This document shows positions 1 through 10,040 of a stretch of DNA of 64,000 nucleotides, in pieces. The stretch's first letter is position 1, and each line of letters begins with the position of its first letter. The notes under the pieces were generated by a model. It was not told where the DNA came from. It saw only the letters and a list, made by a program, of their open reading frames with translations, and did no database searches. The position numbers and the translations under genes were made by a program. Source of the stretch: Hydrangea macrophylla (taxonomy: Eukaryota; Streptophyta; Magnoliopsida; Cornales; Hydrangeaceae); contig CM066984.1 of the NCBI GenBank assembly GCA_033977485.1, positions 45,763,100 through 45,827,099 of the forward strand, given 5' to 3'.

Positions 1-108
1 CGCTTTTTATCCTAAATCTATAGCCTCCAAAAGACCTGTCTCTTCAAAACTTTGGCACTCGCTTGCGACATGCGTTGCCTCGCAAGTTCCTGCCAAAGAG
101 GGGCAAAC
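1..108 (+). other. 3' tail of the internal region of Tat element A'
   Basis: This stretch is nearly the same as 10791-10898, which directly precedes the second A-type LTR. It is therefore the end of the internal region of another element of the same family whose body lies left of the window. It is non-coding; the open frame that crosses it runs on into the LTR and recurs at 10842, so it is repeat-derived. Confidence 0.8.
95..108 (+). other. Polypurine tract of element A'
   Basis: The purine-rich run AAAGAGGGGCAAAC abuts the LTR start TGTAGACACC. In LTR retrotransposons this primes plus-strand DNA synthesis and always lies just before the 3' LTR, so it shows that 109-3396 is a 3' LTR and not a 5' LTR. 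Confidence 0.8.
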
Positions 109-394
109 TGTAGACACCCCATTTTATCGGCTATCAGATTTAGGAGACCCATAGCTTGGTGGTTCACAATGATCGTAAAAGACTCAAAAGGACTCCTGGA
201 AGTCAGCTCTATCTCTCAGAATGCTCAGATTGACCAAAATGCCCCTGAAAGCCCGAATTCCCAGATTTGGTCCCAAAGTTCTGAAAACATACTACGTCGT
301 AAGAAAAGTGATAAAATGAGTTTTTAAATAAAACCGGAAGAAATCGTCAGCTCCCAGAGACCCCCGGAAGTCCCGGAAGTTCCCCGAAAGTCCC

Positions 395-472
395 CGTTGA
401 CCGGTTTGACCAAGGTTTGACCAGGTTTGACCAGAGTTTGACCAAGTTTGACCAAGTTTGACCGAAATTGTC
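395..472 (+). promoter_or_regulatory. Array of TTTGACC (W-box-like) motifs in the LTR
   Basis: Seven copies of [GT]TTGACC occur here at roughly 8-11 bp steps, and three more TTTGAC cores lie at 597-625. TTGAC[CT] is the known core bound by WRKY factors. The array sits well upstream of the TATA-like box at 1164, as expected for a U3 control region. Binding is inferred. Confidence 0.5.
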
Positions 473-981
473 TGAATTCACCAGAACCATTCTAAATCAT
501 GAGAAAAGTATTAAAACAAGTTCCAAAAGAAAATCGAGCGAAAACATCAGCTCCTGGGAGCTCCCAGAGGTTCCCAGAACTTCTCGGGAATCCCAGGTTT
601 GACCGGTTTGACCAAGATTTGACTTTGGAATCGGGGAACCGAAACAATTTTCAAATATTTTTCATGGATACTAGAGGTCAATAGCTTTCCAACGGTATAT
701 CGCACATAATTTCTGGATTTAAAACGAATTTATTATGAATTTCTAAAGGCGAAAAAGGCGATCAAATCGGCTTTTATCGCGAATACCGCAAAACTTTTCA
801 AAGTGACCAATCCCCGAACTATTTTTTATGTAAAGTAGACTCCATTACCTTTCCAACGGTATATCACAATCTCAATTTGGAGTTCGTATGCATTTTCTGT
901 GAATTTCGGACGAAATAGGGCCTTTTCGCGAATACCGGAACCTCTGGGGGCCTAAACGTAATTTTCTGGGCTTCTGAGGAG

Positions 982-1021
982 CAGTGCCGCCGCGGCACTG
1001 GCCCAGTGCCGCCGCGGCACT
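982..1021 (+). promoter_or_regulatory. Two GC-rich dyads, 22-bp period
   Basis: CAGTGCCGCCGCGGCACTG at 982-1000 is a 9-bp inverted repeat around one base. A second copy starts 22 bp later at 1004. The same pair is in the other A-type LTR (11764-11803) and a triple copy is in the promoter of the PMD gene (8959-9021). The TATA-like box follows about 145 bp downstream. Confidence 0.65.
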
Positions 1022-1163
1022 CATCCCTCGCAGAGTCCATTTTTGTAATTTTTTTGGGGGTCCAATTTGATTAATTGAAAGCCAAAACGACATAGTTTTA
1101 TGTTCACAATTGTTTGGGACCAATGGGAGTACTTCTAAAACCCCAAAACCACCCCAAATTGGC

Positions 1164-1173
1164 CTATTTAAAC
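1164..1173 (+). promoter_or_regulatory. TATA-like box of LTR 109-3396
   Basis: CTATTTAAAC, followed by a short C-rich run; the matching place in the other LTR reads CTACATAAAC (11946-11955). It is the best candidate for the start of the U3/R boundary. Confidence 0.5.
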
Positions 1174-3396
1174 CCCCCATTGCTCTTCATTTTGGGGGGG
1201 CCAAGTGCAAAGCTTGAAAACTTGTAGAGAAGAAGAGAGATAGAGATAGGTTTAGAAGAGAGAAAGGGAGCTTCTCCCATTGATTTTCCATAAGAAAGTG
1301 AGTTTTATTCTTGTTTTCTTCCATCATCCTTCTATATACTTCACATTCAAAGTCCACTCCAACCCTCATTCTTGAGCATTCATGAGATAGGAAGCTACTT
1401 CCATGTCCAAATGTCAAAATCTATGAGTGAAACACCAAGCTACAAGTCCAAAATCACATTGATTATCATCTATTGATTGCTATTTACTTGCTTTGATTAT
1501 ATATATGTTCATCTCTCCTTACCTCATTTCTTTTTCTTTTCTTTATTTACTTACTAGTTCATCATCATCTAAGTGATGACATGAAGTTTGGGGTGAGTGA
1601 ATCCTTATGGATAGTAGCTCTTGACCTCAAAAACATGTTTGATAGATGATGATCATAACTTCAATACTTCCAAGGTATTCTTGGAATGTATTGAAGTTAT
1701 GCCCAAAAAATAAAATAAATCTCTCCAAACAATCTTGGAGGTTCTTAAATGATGAGTTTGATGTAGGTATTCTAAGTGACTATGATCCTTATTGAGTGTT
1801 GAAAACATGTTTTCAAAACATCTATTTCAAAACCCCTCTCAATCCCTCTCATTTGGTTTCAAGAAACAAAACTTTGTTTTCTCCAAAATCTTCAAAACAA
1901 TGAGTCAAAACAGTGAGTGAGTTGAGTTCAAAGATTTTTCTAGAACTCAATACTCAACATATGGATACAAGGCCACTTGGAAAGTCTTCCTAACTCATTG
2001 GAGAACACCCATGATTTTTGGCTTGACTTGGAAGTACTTGGAAATGGTCCATTTGGGTCCCAACATTCCTTCCAAACATTCTGTTTTTGCTGTCACAGCA
2101 GCTAGGTCAACTTACGACCTCTTTTCCAGAAATCTTTTCCAAAAGGGGTGGTCCTAACTTATTTTTCCCTTAAAATTCAATGTCTTAGGAAACCTTCTGT
2201 ATAAAATGGGCCTCTAGATTATTCTTTTTCATTTTCTAAGATTTTCTAACATTTCAGTCGACAGTACGAACTCTGTTTCTGAGTGACCTCTATTGTTTAT
2301 ATAATTTCTCTCAATATGTGATAGCTATTCAAGATTGGCCTTTTGGGTTGTGTTCTAGACACAATAAGGAACATCTCTATAAAATATCATGCATTGAAAA
2401 CATTCCTAACCCCTCATTTCAAATTCCAAAAGATCATGCTACTGTTCTGTCCACTATTCACAGCAAGTATACTTTAACTTTCATTCTTTGATTTGATGCT
2501 CATATGCATTCCAAATTAGTTCATATCTTAGGAAGTAGTTCATACTACATTTGTACATATCCCAATATTGATTTCATCCATCCATTCATACACATTTTAG
2601 ACTTCTAAGTCATTCTAGGAATCCATAAACACAAAGCACACTACAACCTTGGCACATTCTAGATACATACATTGCATTCATGCAAGATTTGGGGTTTTTG
2701 TAACTCTTAATCTAAGGAGATTATAAGGAATGAACTCGATCACCCGTTCATGCTTCCCCTTGATCTAATCATCCTTTCTCATCCGTCCCGGGGATTGAGA
2801 GGTCTTCTTTTATCAAAGATTAACACGCATCATACTAGTTTGCTAAGCATATTTTGATTTCTTTGCTTATTTGTTTCAATAACAATTCATGTCCCCCTTT
2901 AGATTAGGAAGTCTTGATTATTTGATACATGATTAGACGATCTTTCCTAGGTTTATTTGTGTGATCTTTCACTTTACATTGCATGATATTTGGCTTAGAT
3001 CTTATGAATGATATCTTATCTTTTGATCTTCCAATTTCAAGTTTTCTTATGTGATGTAATATACTACAATAGTATTAATTGTCGAACCAAACATAGTATA
3101 AGATGATTATTTGGATGCTAATTGAGGCCCGTCGAAAGACGGGGCGAGTTGAGGGTGTTTTAGTCGCGACAAAGGCTCCTTCCTCTCTCGTACCAAAACC
3201 CCGAACCAAGTTCTTTGGTTATGAAGGGCCGGTGCCCTTTATCCATTTGGGTGAGTCAAAATTAGGTTTCTTGGTTCCTTAAAGACCAAGTGGCGACTCT
3301 GTATCTGTTTTCAACAGACCTATTTTCTTTCTTTGATTCAAATCAATTTCAAAACAATCTCGAACCAGAGAAGTGGTCCGATTCCGCGTGTCCACA

Positions 3397-4437
3397 GTAT
3401 GCGGCCCACACATGAACGGTCACATGCTGGCCAAGAAAATCGTAAGACAAGGGTACTACTGGACAACATTGGAGAAAGATTGTTGCAAATACGTGAGAAA
3501 GTGTCACAAGTGCCAGATCCATGCAAACATGATGCATGTACCACCATCCCTTCTATACAGCATGACCTCACCTTGGCCATTCTCCACCTGGGGAATCGAT
3601 ATTATCGGTGAAATCATTCCAAAAGCTTCAAATGGAAATCAGTACATTGTGGTGGCCATAGACTACTTCACAAAATGGGTAGAAGCTGCATCCTACACCA
3701 AGTTAGGAACCAAGGAAGTGGCCAAATTCATCAAGAGAAATCTCATCTGCCGTTATGGGGTTCCCCATGAGATTATTTCGGATAACGGAAGTCATTTCAA
3801 GGTAGAAGTCAGGGATCTGTTCGAGGAATACAAAATCACTTATCACAAGTCATCACCGTACAAACCGCAAACTAATGGGGCAGTCGAGGCTGCAAACAAG
3901 AATGTTAAGGCCATACTGCAGAAATTAGCCGATACTTACAAAGACTAGCATGAAAAGCTACCGTTCGCACTTTGGGGATACAGAACCTCGATAAGGACGT
4001 CCACGGGAGCAACTCCTTACTCACTAGTGTATGGGATGGAAGTAGTACTTCCAGTCGAGATAGAACTACCATCCCTACGTGTAATGGCAGAGTGTGAAAA
4101 TTCGGAATCAGATTGGTTGAGGGAAAGGTATGAAGAATTGGCCCTCATAGATGAAAAGCGCCTAGCGGCAGTCGACCACGTTCAAATCTATCAAAAGAGG
4201 ATAGCCCATGCTTTCAACAAAAAGGTTCGTCCGAGGAAGATTGTCAAGGGTGACCTTGTCCATAAGGAGTTGCGAGCTCTGATCTTTGATCCCCGTGGGA
4301 AGTTTAAACCTAAATGGGTCGGCCCATACATCGTCAAGACTGTTCTTTCTAGAGGAGCAACTTATCTCATGGACCTCGATGGTGTCGAATTCAAAGAACC
4401 AATCAACATGGATCGTCTCAAAAAGTACTATGCTTGA
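3397..4437 (+). pseudogene. Integrase C-terminal part of pol, Tat element A
   Basis: This is the integrase end of a Ty3/gypsy polyprotein, the enzyme that joins element DNA into the chromosome. It begins within the N-terminal zinc-binding region (CGPHMNG, then CHKCQIHA), continues with the catalytic core (first Asp in WGIDIIGE, second in ISDNGSHF, Glu in VEAANK after PQTNG) and ends with a C-terminal region containing GDLV and KWVGPYIV, closing at DRLKKYYA. The 5' part of the gene is missing because the A' LTR lies directly upstream. One Trp codon is TAG at 3946-3948 (the same place is Trp in element B). It aligns closely with the integrase at 30068-30812. Confidence 0.85.
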
Positions 4438-5229
4438 CTATTCAATAACCTTTTCTTTCAAGCCTTGCCCTGAACTACGCTCGACCTGATTCCCACTCGG
4501 GGATACGTAGGCAACCACATCGGTTCGGTCGCCCCACCCACAAAAAGTAGCCCAATTTCTTTCAAGCTTTGGCCCGAACTACGTTGGACATAATCCCCAC
4601 TTGGGGGTACGTAGGCAGACTTTGAAAAAAAGAAAAAGAAAGGGATGGTTCGCTAGGTTGAAAATCCGAAAGGACGCCTAGGCAAAAGTTAGAGCTGAAT
4701 CCAAGGTGAGCAATAACAAAAGAGAGAAAAGACCTCGCTAGGTCACCTCACTGGTGCCTAGGCAAAAATTATGACCATTTGAGAGAATAAAGTCGCGGTC
4801 CTTACCATAACCCCGAAATAACCCTCCACACTAGGGGCAAACTCGGCAATCCGCCTCGTTCGCCTGAACCTCTTCTAAACTAGGGGCAAACATCGGTCGT
4901 CTACCTCGTTTTCCTCACAACCATATATGTCCCAAACTAGGGGCAAACTTCGGCCACCCGCCTCGTTTGCCTCTAATCGTCCTAGCATGCCCAAGCAAGT
5001 ACCAAAAGCAACATCTAATGTTTTTAAAGCTGAAACGCATAGAATGAGATTCCCAAAGTAACCAAGGTTCACCGATAAACAAACTCTGAATATTACATAA
5101 GCAGGAAAGATCAAAAAATAAAAAAAGTCTTTCGAAAAGCAATCACACATGTTCAAAGACACTGGGAGGAATGAGCAGAATCAGTCAGGTCTAGTTTTAT
5201 CTTTGCGTCTTTTATTTCTTCAAAGGTCC
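4438..5229 (+). other. Non-coding spacer between integrase and antisense cassette
   Basis: No gene is seen. It contains two copies of a roughly 45-nt module (4472-4516 and 4578-4620) with the cores GAACTACG and ATACGTAGGCA (second copy GTACGTAGGCA), and three copies of a roughly 50-57 bp repeat built on CTAGGGGCAAAC (4831-4842, 4880-4891, 4937-4948). The latter looks like the polypurine tract before the LTR. Confidence 0.6.
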
Positions 5230-6285
5230 TTAGAAATAGGCCCTTGCTCGGCTGGCCCAGCCCCTGATGAAAGCAGCAATGGTAGTGGCTCTGACTCTGG
5301 AAGCAAAGACCCTCTCAGTAAACCCCCGGGGGACCTCTTGTACTTGCCCATACTGTCTGGCCAATCGACGAGGATGATAGAAGGAGGTCTCTCTCAATCC
5401 CATCAGCCACACCCTCTGGAAATCCCCAAGACTAGTGGTCACAGCATAAAGGCCCCAATGCCTCACGATCCAGCAAATGTCAGCCTCAGATAAGGCGCCC
5501 ATCATACCCACCCAATCAGCAGAAGTAAAATGAGTATGAAGCACAGCTCTGCAAAAATAAATTGGCGCCACATTACCGGTCCATAACTGAAGACGCTCAT
5601 AGAGCCAAGCCTGTAACACCAAAGGCGCCCCAAAAAGTAGAAGCATTCCTTGACTTGAAGCGCGATCCAAACCATTCAGGGTCTCAGCCAGAACCATGGC
5701 CATGGGGTTCTTACCTGCCTTCAGCCCGAGACATACATGCACTAAGTCGCTAGAAGCGCTCGAGAACAAGAAGTGTGTAGTCATACATAGAATCAAAGCA
5801 GCCCCACGAGTAGCATCATACACGTTGGGATTCCCAGGACTGGCATATCGAGCAATTATGGAAGCAATGTCAAGAACCTTACCTTGAAGCAGCCGGCGGG
5901 AAATAGTGATGGAACAATTCAGATACTCAGCCAAGCCTCGCGTAGGACTGAGGGTATCAACAGAAGGGAGAATCAGGTCCAAATCAGAATCATAGCCAAG
6001 GATGGCACAGAACTCCTCAAACAAGGGGCATATCTCCAAGTCATTGAAATTGAAGACATGGTTCACCGGGTCCCAGTGAACAATAATAGCGCGCAAGAAC
6101 TCAGTGTTCAGGGCCATCTGGCAAAGAGAGAATAGCTCGGTCAGGCCGTAGCTAAAGAGGTTGATCCGCTCCACACCATCCGTGATGTTCAGCCAAGTCG
6201 TGAGTTGAGCAGGATCATACAAAGCCATGTTTTCTGTCGCGGCTCTAGGAAAATTCAAAATTTTGGCAGCACCTCCCCGTTTCAT
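5230..6285 (-). CDS. DUF7745-like plant TE-associated protein (accessory gene of element A)
   Basis: An uninterrupted 351-codon frame on the strand opposite to the integrase. Key stretches are HWDPVNHVFNFNDLEICPLF with EEFCAILGYD near residues 70-100, ETLNGLDRA near 205, LLLFGAPLVLQAWLYERLQL near 215-235, and ADICWIVRHWGLY near 270. The HWDP...FNF...PLFEEF...ILGY pattern resembles the plant DUF7745 / aminotransferase-like mobile-domain relatives often found in transposons; this name is from memory of the pattern. The start is probably the Met at 6228 (MALYDP), not 6285, because the homologue in element B begins there (MAPISSQ at 25351) and a splice-acceptor-like TTGTAG lies just upstream of the longer start. 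No biochemical role is known to me. Intact, unlike its B copy. Confidence 0.65.
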   Translation of the reverse strand: MKRGGAAKILNFPRAATENMALYDPAQLTTWLNITDGVERINLFSYGLTELFSLCQMALNTEFLRAIIVHWDPVNHVFNFNDLEICPLFEEFCAILGYDSDLDLILPSVDTLSPTRGLAEYLNCSITISRRLLQGKVLDIASIIARYASPGNPNVYDATRGAALILCMTTHFLFSSASSDLVHVCLGLKAGKNPMAMVLAETLNGLDRASSQGMLLLFGAPLVLQAWLYERLQLWTGNVAPIYFCRAVLHTHFTSADWVGMMGALSEADICWIVRHWGLYAVTTSLGDFQRVWLMGLRETSFYHPRRLARQYGQVQEVPRGFTERVFASRVRATTIAAFIRGWASRARAYF

Positions 6286-6577
6286 GGACTATCCCACCTA
6301 CAAGGCAAAAACACTCACTATTACAAAACTGCCCATCGCAGTAACACCCAACAATCATAGTGCACAAGTATCATCATCAACTAAAACAAGCACACAACCG
6401 CGCCTCCAAACCGGAAGCTATCCGGCCTAAAAGGCAAAACATCATAATAATTTGTCAAAGGTCACAAACTGCTCCACACATCATCCTACACTGTCCAAAT
6501 AGTCACATCACCAGTACAACCCGATCGAAAACATAAAAAGAAAATAGAATAAAATTCCCGCTTTTGGGGGGGGGGGC
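6286..6577. other. Spacer between the two accessory genes of element A
   Basis: Non-coding. It should contain the promoter or leader of the DUF7745-like gene (minus strand), but unlike the B copy I see no dyad array and no clear TATA box here. A run of nine or more G lies at 6566-6576, just after the PMD stop codon. Confidence 0.5.
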
Positions 6578-8737
6578 TCAGTCCTCCTCTTCTTCGTCCT
6601 CTGTCGGACCGCCCGAAGTGTATGTCGGCGACGGTCTCCTCCTACCACCTCTGCACCTCAGACCGGTCGTTGATGAGCCAGCTCCGCCTCCACGGTACTG
6701 CACACACCAATAAAATAAAGACAATCAGTAGGAAAACAACAAAAAAATACAAAAATAGAGTCAAGACGGAAACCTACCAATGACGCCATCTGATTGGCAG
6801 CAAACTGCCGCATGCCTTCCATCTGTCAAGGGTAAAATCCAGGGTAAGAACCTCATAACTTTAAGGAGCGCAAGATTAGAAACATACCCGGTGGTCTCGT
6901 GTGAGGACCAAGGACCGTAGGCTAGCCGCCAAGGCGTGACCCTCCTCAGGAACATTGAGGACGCCCGCTGGCTGAGTAGGGTACCCACATGTGACTCGCG
7001 GCACCTCCATCACTTGGGGAGTGCCATCAGCGCCTAGAACGTTGACGGTCCAATCCCAGAGAGGGATAGGATCGGAAGCCGGAGGAGCCTGTCTCCTATA
7101 CATCTCGCGGAGCTGTAGGTACAAAACAAGTTAAGAAAAGATAAATCAAAAACATAGGCAATGGATAAAAACAAAAACATAAAACTCACCTCCAGGAGTG
7201 GGAAGTTGGGCATCAGGAAACGACCACGGTAAGCCTCGTAACCGGTCTCAGAGAGAAAATGGTCCCAAACATAGGTGCCAGCCAAGGCCGCTAGCAGAGC
7301 ATCACCAGAAAGGTCACTAGCATCCATCGCAGGGGGATTATGAGGGACCCAATACCTGGAACCACCAACCACCTGCCGAGACACTCGCTCACCAAGGAAC
7401 CACTGCCTGAACTCGGTACTCTCCATCAAAACACGGCAAGAGGAAAAAGGTTTGACCGCTTGCATCTTCTCATGGGCGGCATAGGCAACGCGCTCCCAAG
7501 GCGTCCAATCAACATTAGCAGCCGTCAGTCTAGTTAGGAAGTTTCTGAGCAAAACAATCCGGTGGGCCCCACTCTTCACCCCGACAACATCCCTCCGCCA
7601 TCTCAAGCCTCGTGGGAACAAAGGCATAGGAGCCATGCCATCCTCGTTTTTGCCTGATTCATCCGCAGGGGAGGGAGCCAACATCTTCAGGTACTCGAAG
7701 CTCCAAAGCTGCACAGACAAAGGAGAAAATCAGAAAAAAGTACAAAAACTGAAAAGTCAGAATATAAAGCAAGATGCAGCACATACCTCCCAAGCTCGCC
7801 AAAATCCCCCTGTCAATTTAACATCACCTCGGGAAACCTCACCCATGTGCTTGTAAAGATGGGCCAAGGTAGCACCGCCCTAGTCATAAGAAGGGATCTC
7901 ATCGATGGTCGCTAGGCAAGAAAGAAGTCTCAAGTTCACCCGGTCGTTCCGCGTCGCAAAGATCGAGCAGCCAAGGACATACAGAAGATACACCCTCAAA
8001 AGCTGGGAATTGTTCAGGTTATGATTCCCTCTGCCATAAGCCCGGTAAAGCCAGCCACAAGGAAACCAGTGCCTCTCCAAATTGGGGGGAACAGCCCCAA
8101 TCAACATCTCTACAGCCTCAGGGTCGATCTCATAGAAATAATCCAGAATCAGGCGCTTCCCGCCTACCCTCAAACCAGTAATCATAGAGAAGTCGAAGGG
8201 TGTCATGGTCATCTCGCCGAACGGCAGGTGGAAAGTATTGGTGGTGTCCCACCACCTCTCAGCCAAAGCATAAAAGTGTGCCAAATCATTGCTGCTCTTC
8301 GAAACCAGACGGACAAAGCCTCCGAACCCGGCGTCATCGACCATCCTCTTGACGGTGGGCGAGAGTTGAGTATACCACAGAAAAACATGAACGAGGCTAC
8401 CGTGGCCCTTCAATGCTACTTCCGGCACCTGCACATACCAGAGACGACAAAAGCGATGCACAAAATCACTATTCATGACCCGAGGTCCAAATTCGCAAAA
8501 TCAACATTTGAGCACAAATCGAACTTCTAACGATCTCTAGGTACACACTACGGCTGACAAAACTAGCACAATGCTTGGAAATAGTCCCAAAGTGTCGAAG
8601 GTTTCACATACCAAGCTCGCTAGAGCCGCGGCCGAAAGATGATGTTGGGGGTCCCGTAAAAGCAAGTCCGGGGTTTGTATCTCGGCTTTCATCCGTTCCT
8701 TGGCCTTCTTAGACTATCTCCTCGAGCTCGAAGCCAT
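6578..8737 (-). pseudogene. Plant mobile domain (PMD) gene, six exons, accessory gene of element A
   Basis: Minus-strand exons fit as 8737-8612, 8428-7787, 7708-7190, 7112-6888, 6822-6778 and 6697-6578 (stop TGA). Donors read GTATGT, GTATGT, GTGAGT, GTATGT and GTAGGT, and acceptors end in pyrimidine-rich CAG. Every exon is a multiple of three (42, 214, 173, 75, 15 and 40 codons), so all introns are phase 0. Exon 2 has the hallmark WWDTTNTFHLPFGEMTMT and DFSMITGL of the PMD family (MAIN/MAIL-like in plants, also captured by transposons). Exon 6 is Gly/Arg-rich with an acidic end (EDEEED). Two in-frame TAG codons break it: codon 8 of exon 1 and 7880-7882, where the B copy has Trp. A downstream Met in exon 1 (ERMKAE) might bypass the first. 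It lies antisense to the element. Exon 1 is the least certain. Confidence 0.75.
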
Positions 8738-8930
8738 GGATCTACAAAGAAAATGGAAGTCAAAGTTAAACTTTCTTCTTGCAAAATTGAGCAAACCAAA
8801 ACACCAATTAAAATTCCAACTACGGGGTAGGATTACTCACCTGAGCGCGTACAAGCTGCGTTTTGGCGATTTTTGGCTCCAAAAACACCCTAAAATGGCT
8901 AAGAATGAGCTTTAAAAGCTCAAAAACCTG

Positions 8931-9021
8931 AAATATACAAAGATGGAGTCCGGCCACCCAGTGCCGCCGCGGCACTGGCCAACTGCCACCGCGGCAGTGG
9001 CCCAGTGCCGCCGCGGCACTG
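8931..9021 (-). promoter_or_regulatory. Promoter of the PMD gene: TATA-like box and three phased dyads
   Basis: On the minus strand a TTGTATATTT box (8931-8940) lies about 190 nt before the exon-1 ATG (8737). Just upstream are three dyads: CAGTGCCGCCGCGGCACTG at 8959-8977 and 9003-9021, and a variant with ACTGCC...GGCAGT arms at 8981-8999. They are spaced exactly 22 and 22 bp. The outer copies are identical to those in the LTR U3 regions. Confidence 0.6.
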
Positions 9022-9254
9022 CTCCCCGTGGGCCCCGCTTTGCTCTATTTTGCTCCGTTTCGCTCCATTTTGACCTATTTTGGCCTTTTTCAGCCTATTT
9101 TTGGCCCCGATCAGCCCTGGTGGCCCAATCCAGTCAAGATTTCTAAGGTTTTACCCCAAGCAGGCTAAAAGTTGTCAGAACTACCTCCAGCAGGCAGAAA
9201 CTGGGAAAAATTGACTCCCGAGGACCCGAATCGGCTATTTCAGAACAACCGTCG
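9022..9254. other. Spacer between PMD promoter and tandem repeat
   Basis: Non-coding. It has a few short degenerate repeats of TTTTGCTCC / TTTTGACC type (9045-9110). Nothing else is seen. Confidence 0.4.
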
Positions 9255-10040
9255 TAAATTTTGATCAAACACGAGAATTCCAAGAACGAATCCTGGATTT
9301 TGGCCAAGGCACCAAAAAAATAGAAAAGAGATTCCCCGAGAACACCGCATCATCCCCCGAGGATAGAAGCGGAAAGATACCAGCTCCCGGAGGCCCCGAC
9401 CGACCCTCTTGGATTGAGTGCCGACACATTTTGATCAACCGTGAGAGATTCAGAGATGGGTCCTGGTTCCCGACCATGAAAAGAGATTCCCCGAGAACCC
9501 CGCATCATCCCCCGAGGACAGAAGCGGAAAGATACCAGCTCCCGGAGGCCCCGACCGGCCCTCTTGGATTGAGCACCACATTTTTATCAACCGTGAGAGA
9601 TTTAGAGATGGGTCCTGGCTCCCGATCAAGAAAAGAGGTTCCCCGAGAACCCCGCATCATTCCCCAAGGACAGAAGCAGAAAGATACCAGCTCCCGGAGG
9701 CCCCGACCGACCCTCTTGGATTGAGCGCTGACACATTTTGATCAACCGTGAGAGATTCAGAGATGGGTCCTGGTTCTCGATCAAGAAAAGAGATTCCCCG
9801 AGAACCCCGCATCATCCCCCAAGGACAGAAGCGGAAAGATACCAGCTCCCGGAGGCCCCGACCGGCCCTCTTGGATTGAGCGCCGACACATTTTGATCAA
9901 CCGTAAAAGATTCAGAGATGGCTCCTGGTTCCCGATCAAGAAAAGAGATTCCCCGAGAACCCCGCATCATCCCCCGAGGACAGAAGCGGAAAGATACCAG
10001 CTCCCGGAGGCCCCGACCGGCCCTTTTGGATTGAGCACCA
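9255..10040 (+). repeat. Tandem repeat, five copies of a 152-155 bp unit
   Basis: The anchor [AG]TTCCCCGAG recurs at 9331, 9486, 9638, 9793 and 9948, steps of 155, 152, 155 and 155 bp. Each unit also has AAAGATACCAGCTCCCGGAG, a CCCCGACCG block, TTGGATTGAG and ATTTTGATCAA. Frames through it are open on both strands because the unit repeats, so they are not taken as genes. Tandem repeats just before the 3' LTR are a known trait of Tat-lineage elements. Confidence 0.9.

Larger units (their letters stand above)
109..3396 (+). mobile_element. 3' LTR of Tat-type Ty3/gypsy element A'
   Basis: About 3.29 kb, beginning TGTAGACACC and ending GTGTCCACA (TGT...ACA ends). It aligns along its length with 10899-14168. 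It holds a W-box-like array (395-472, more at 597-625), two GC-rich dyads (982-1021), a TATA-like box (1164-1173) and a conserved late block (3151-3195). The next base after the LTR lies inside the zinc-finger part of an integrase gene, so A' landed in the integrase of element A; the target duplication would be gtatg (3397-3401), whose partner is outside the window. Confidence 0.85.

Noticed and set aside
52..327. 91-codon frame across the start of LTR 109-3396, similar frame at 10842-11111
   Set aside because: Crosses the internal/LTR boundary and has no domain; it is repeated only because the LTR is.
8429..8476. Start of the PMD protein at Met 8476
   Set aside because: An in-frame stop lies just upstream and a good acceptor (TATGTGCAG) at 8429 fits the exon start seen in the B copy, so this piece is probably intron.
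9431..9724. Open frames in the 155-bp tandem repeat, both strands
   Set aside because: Explained by the repeat unit lacking stops in some frames; no family match.
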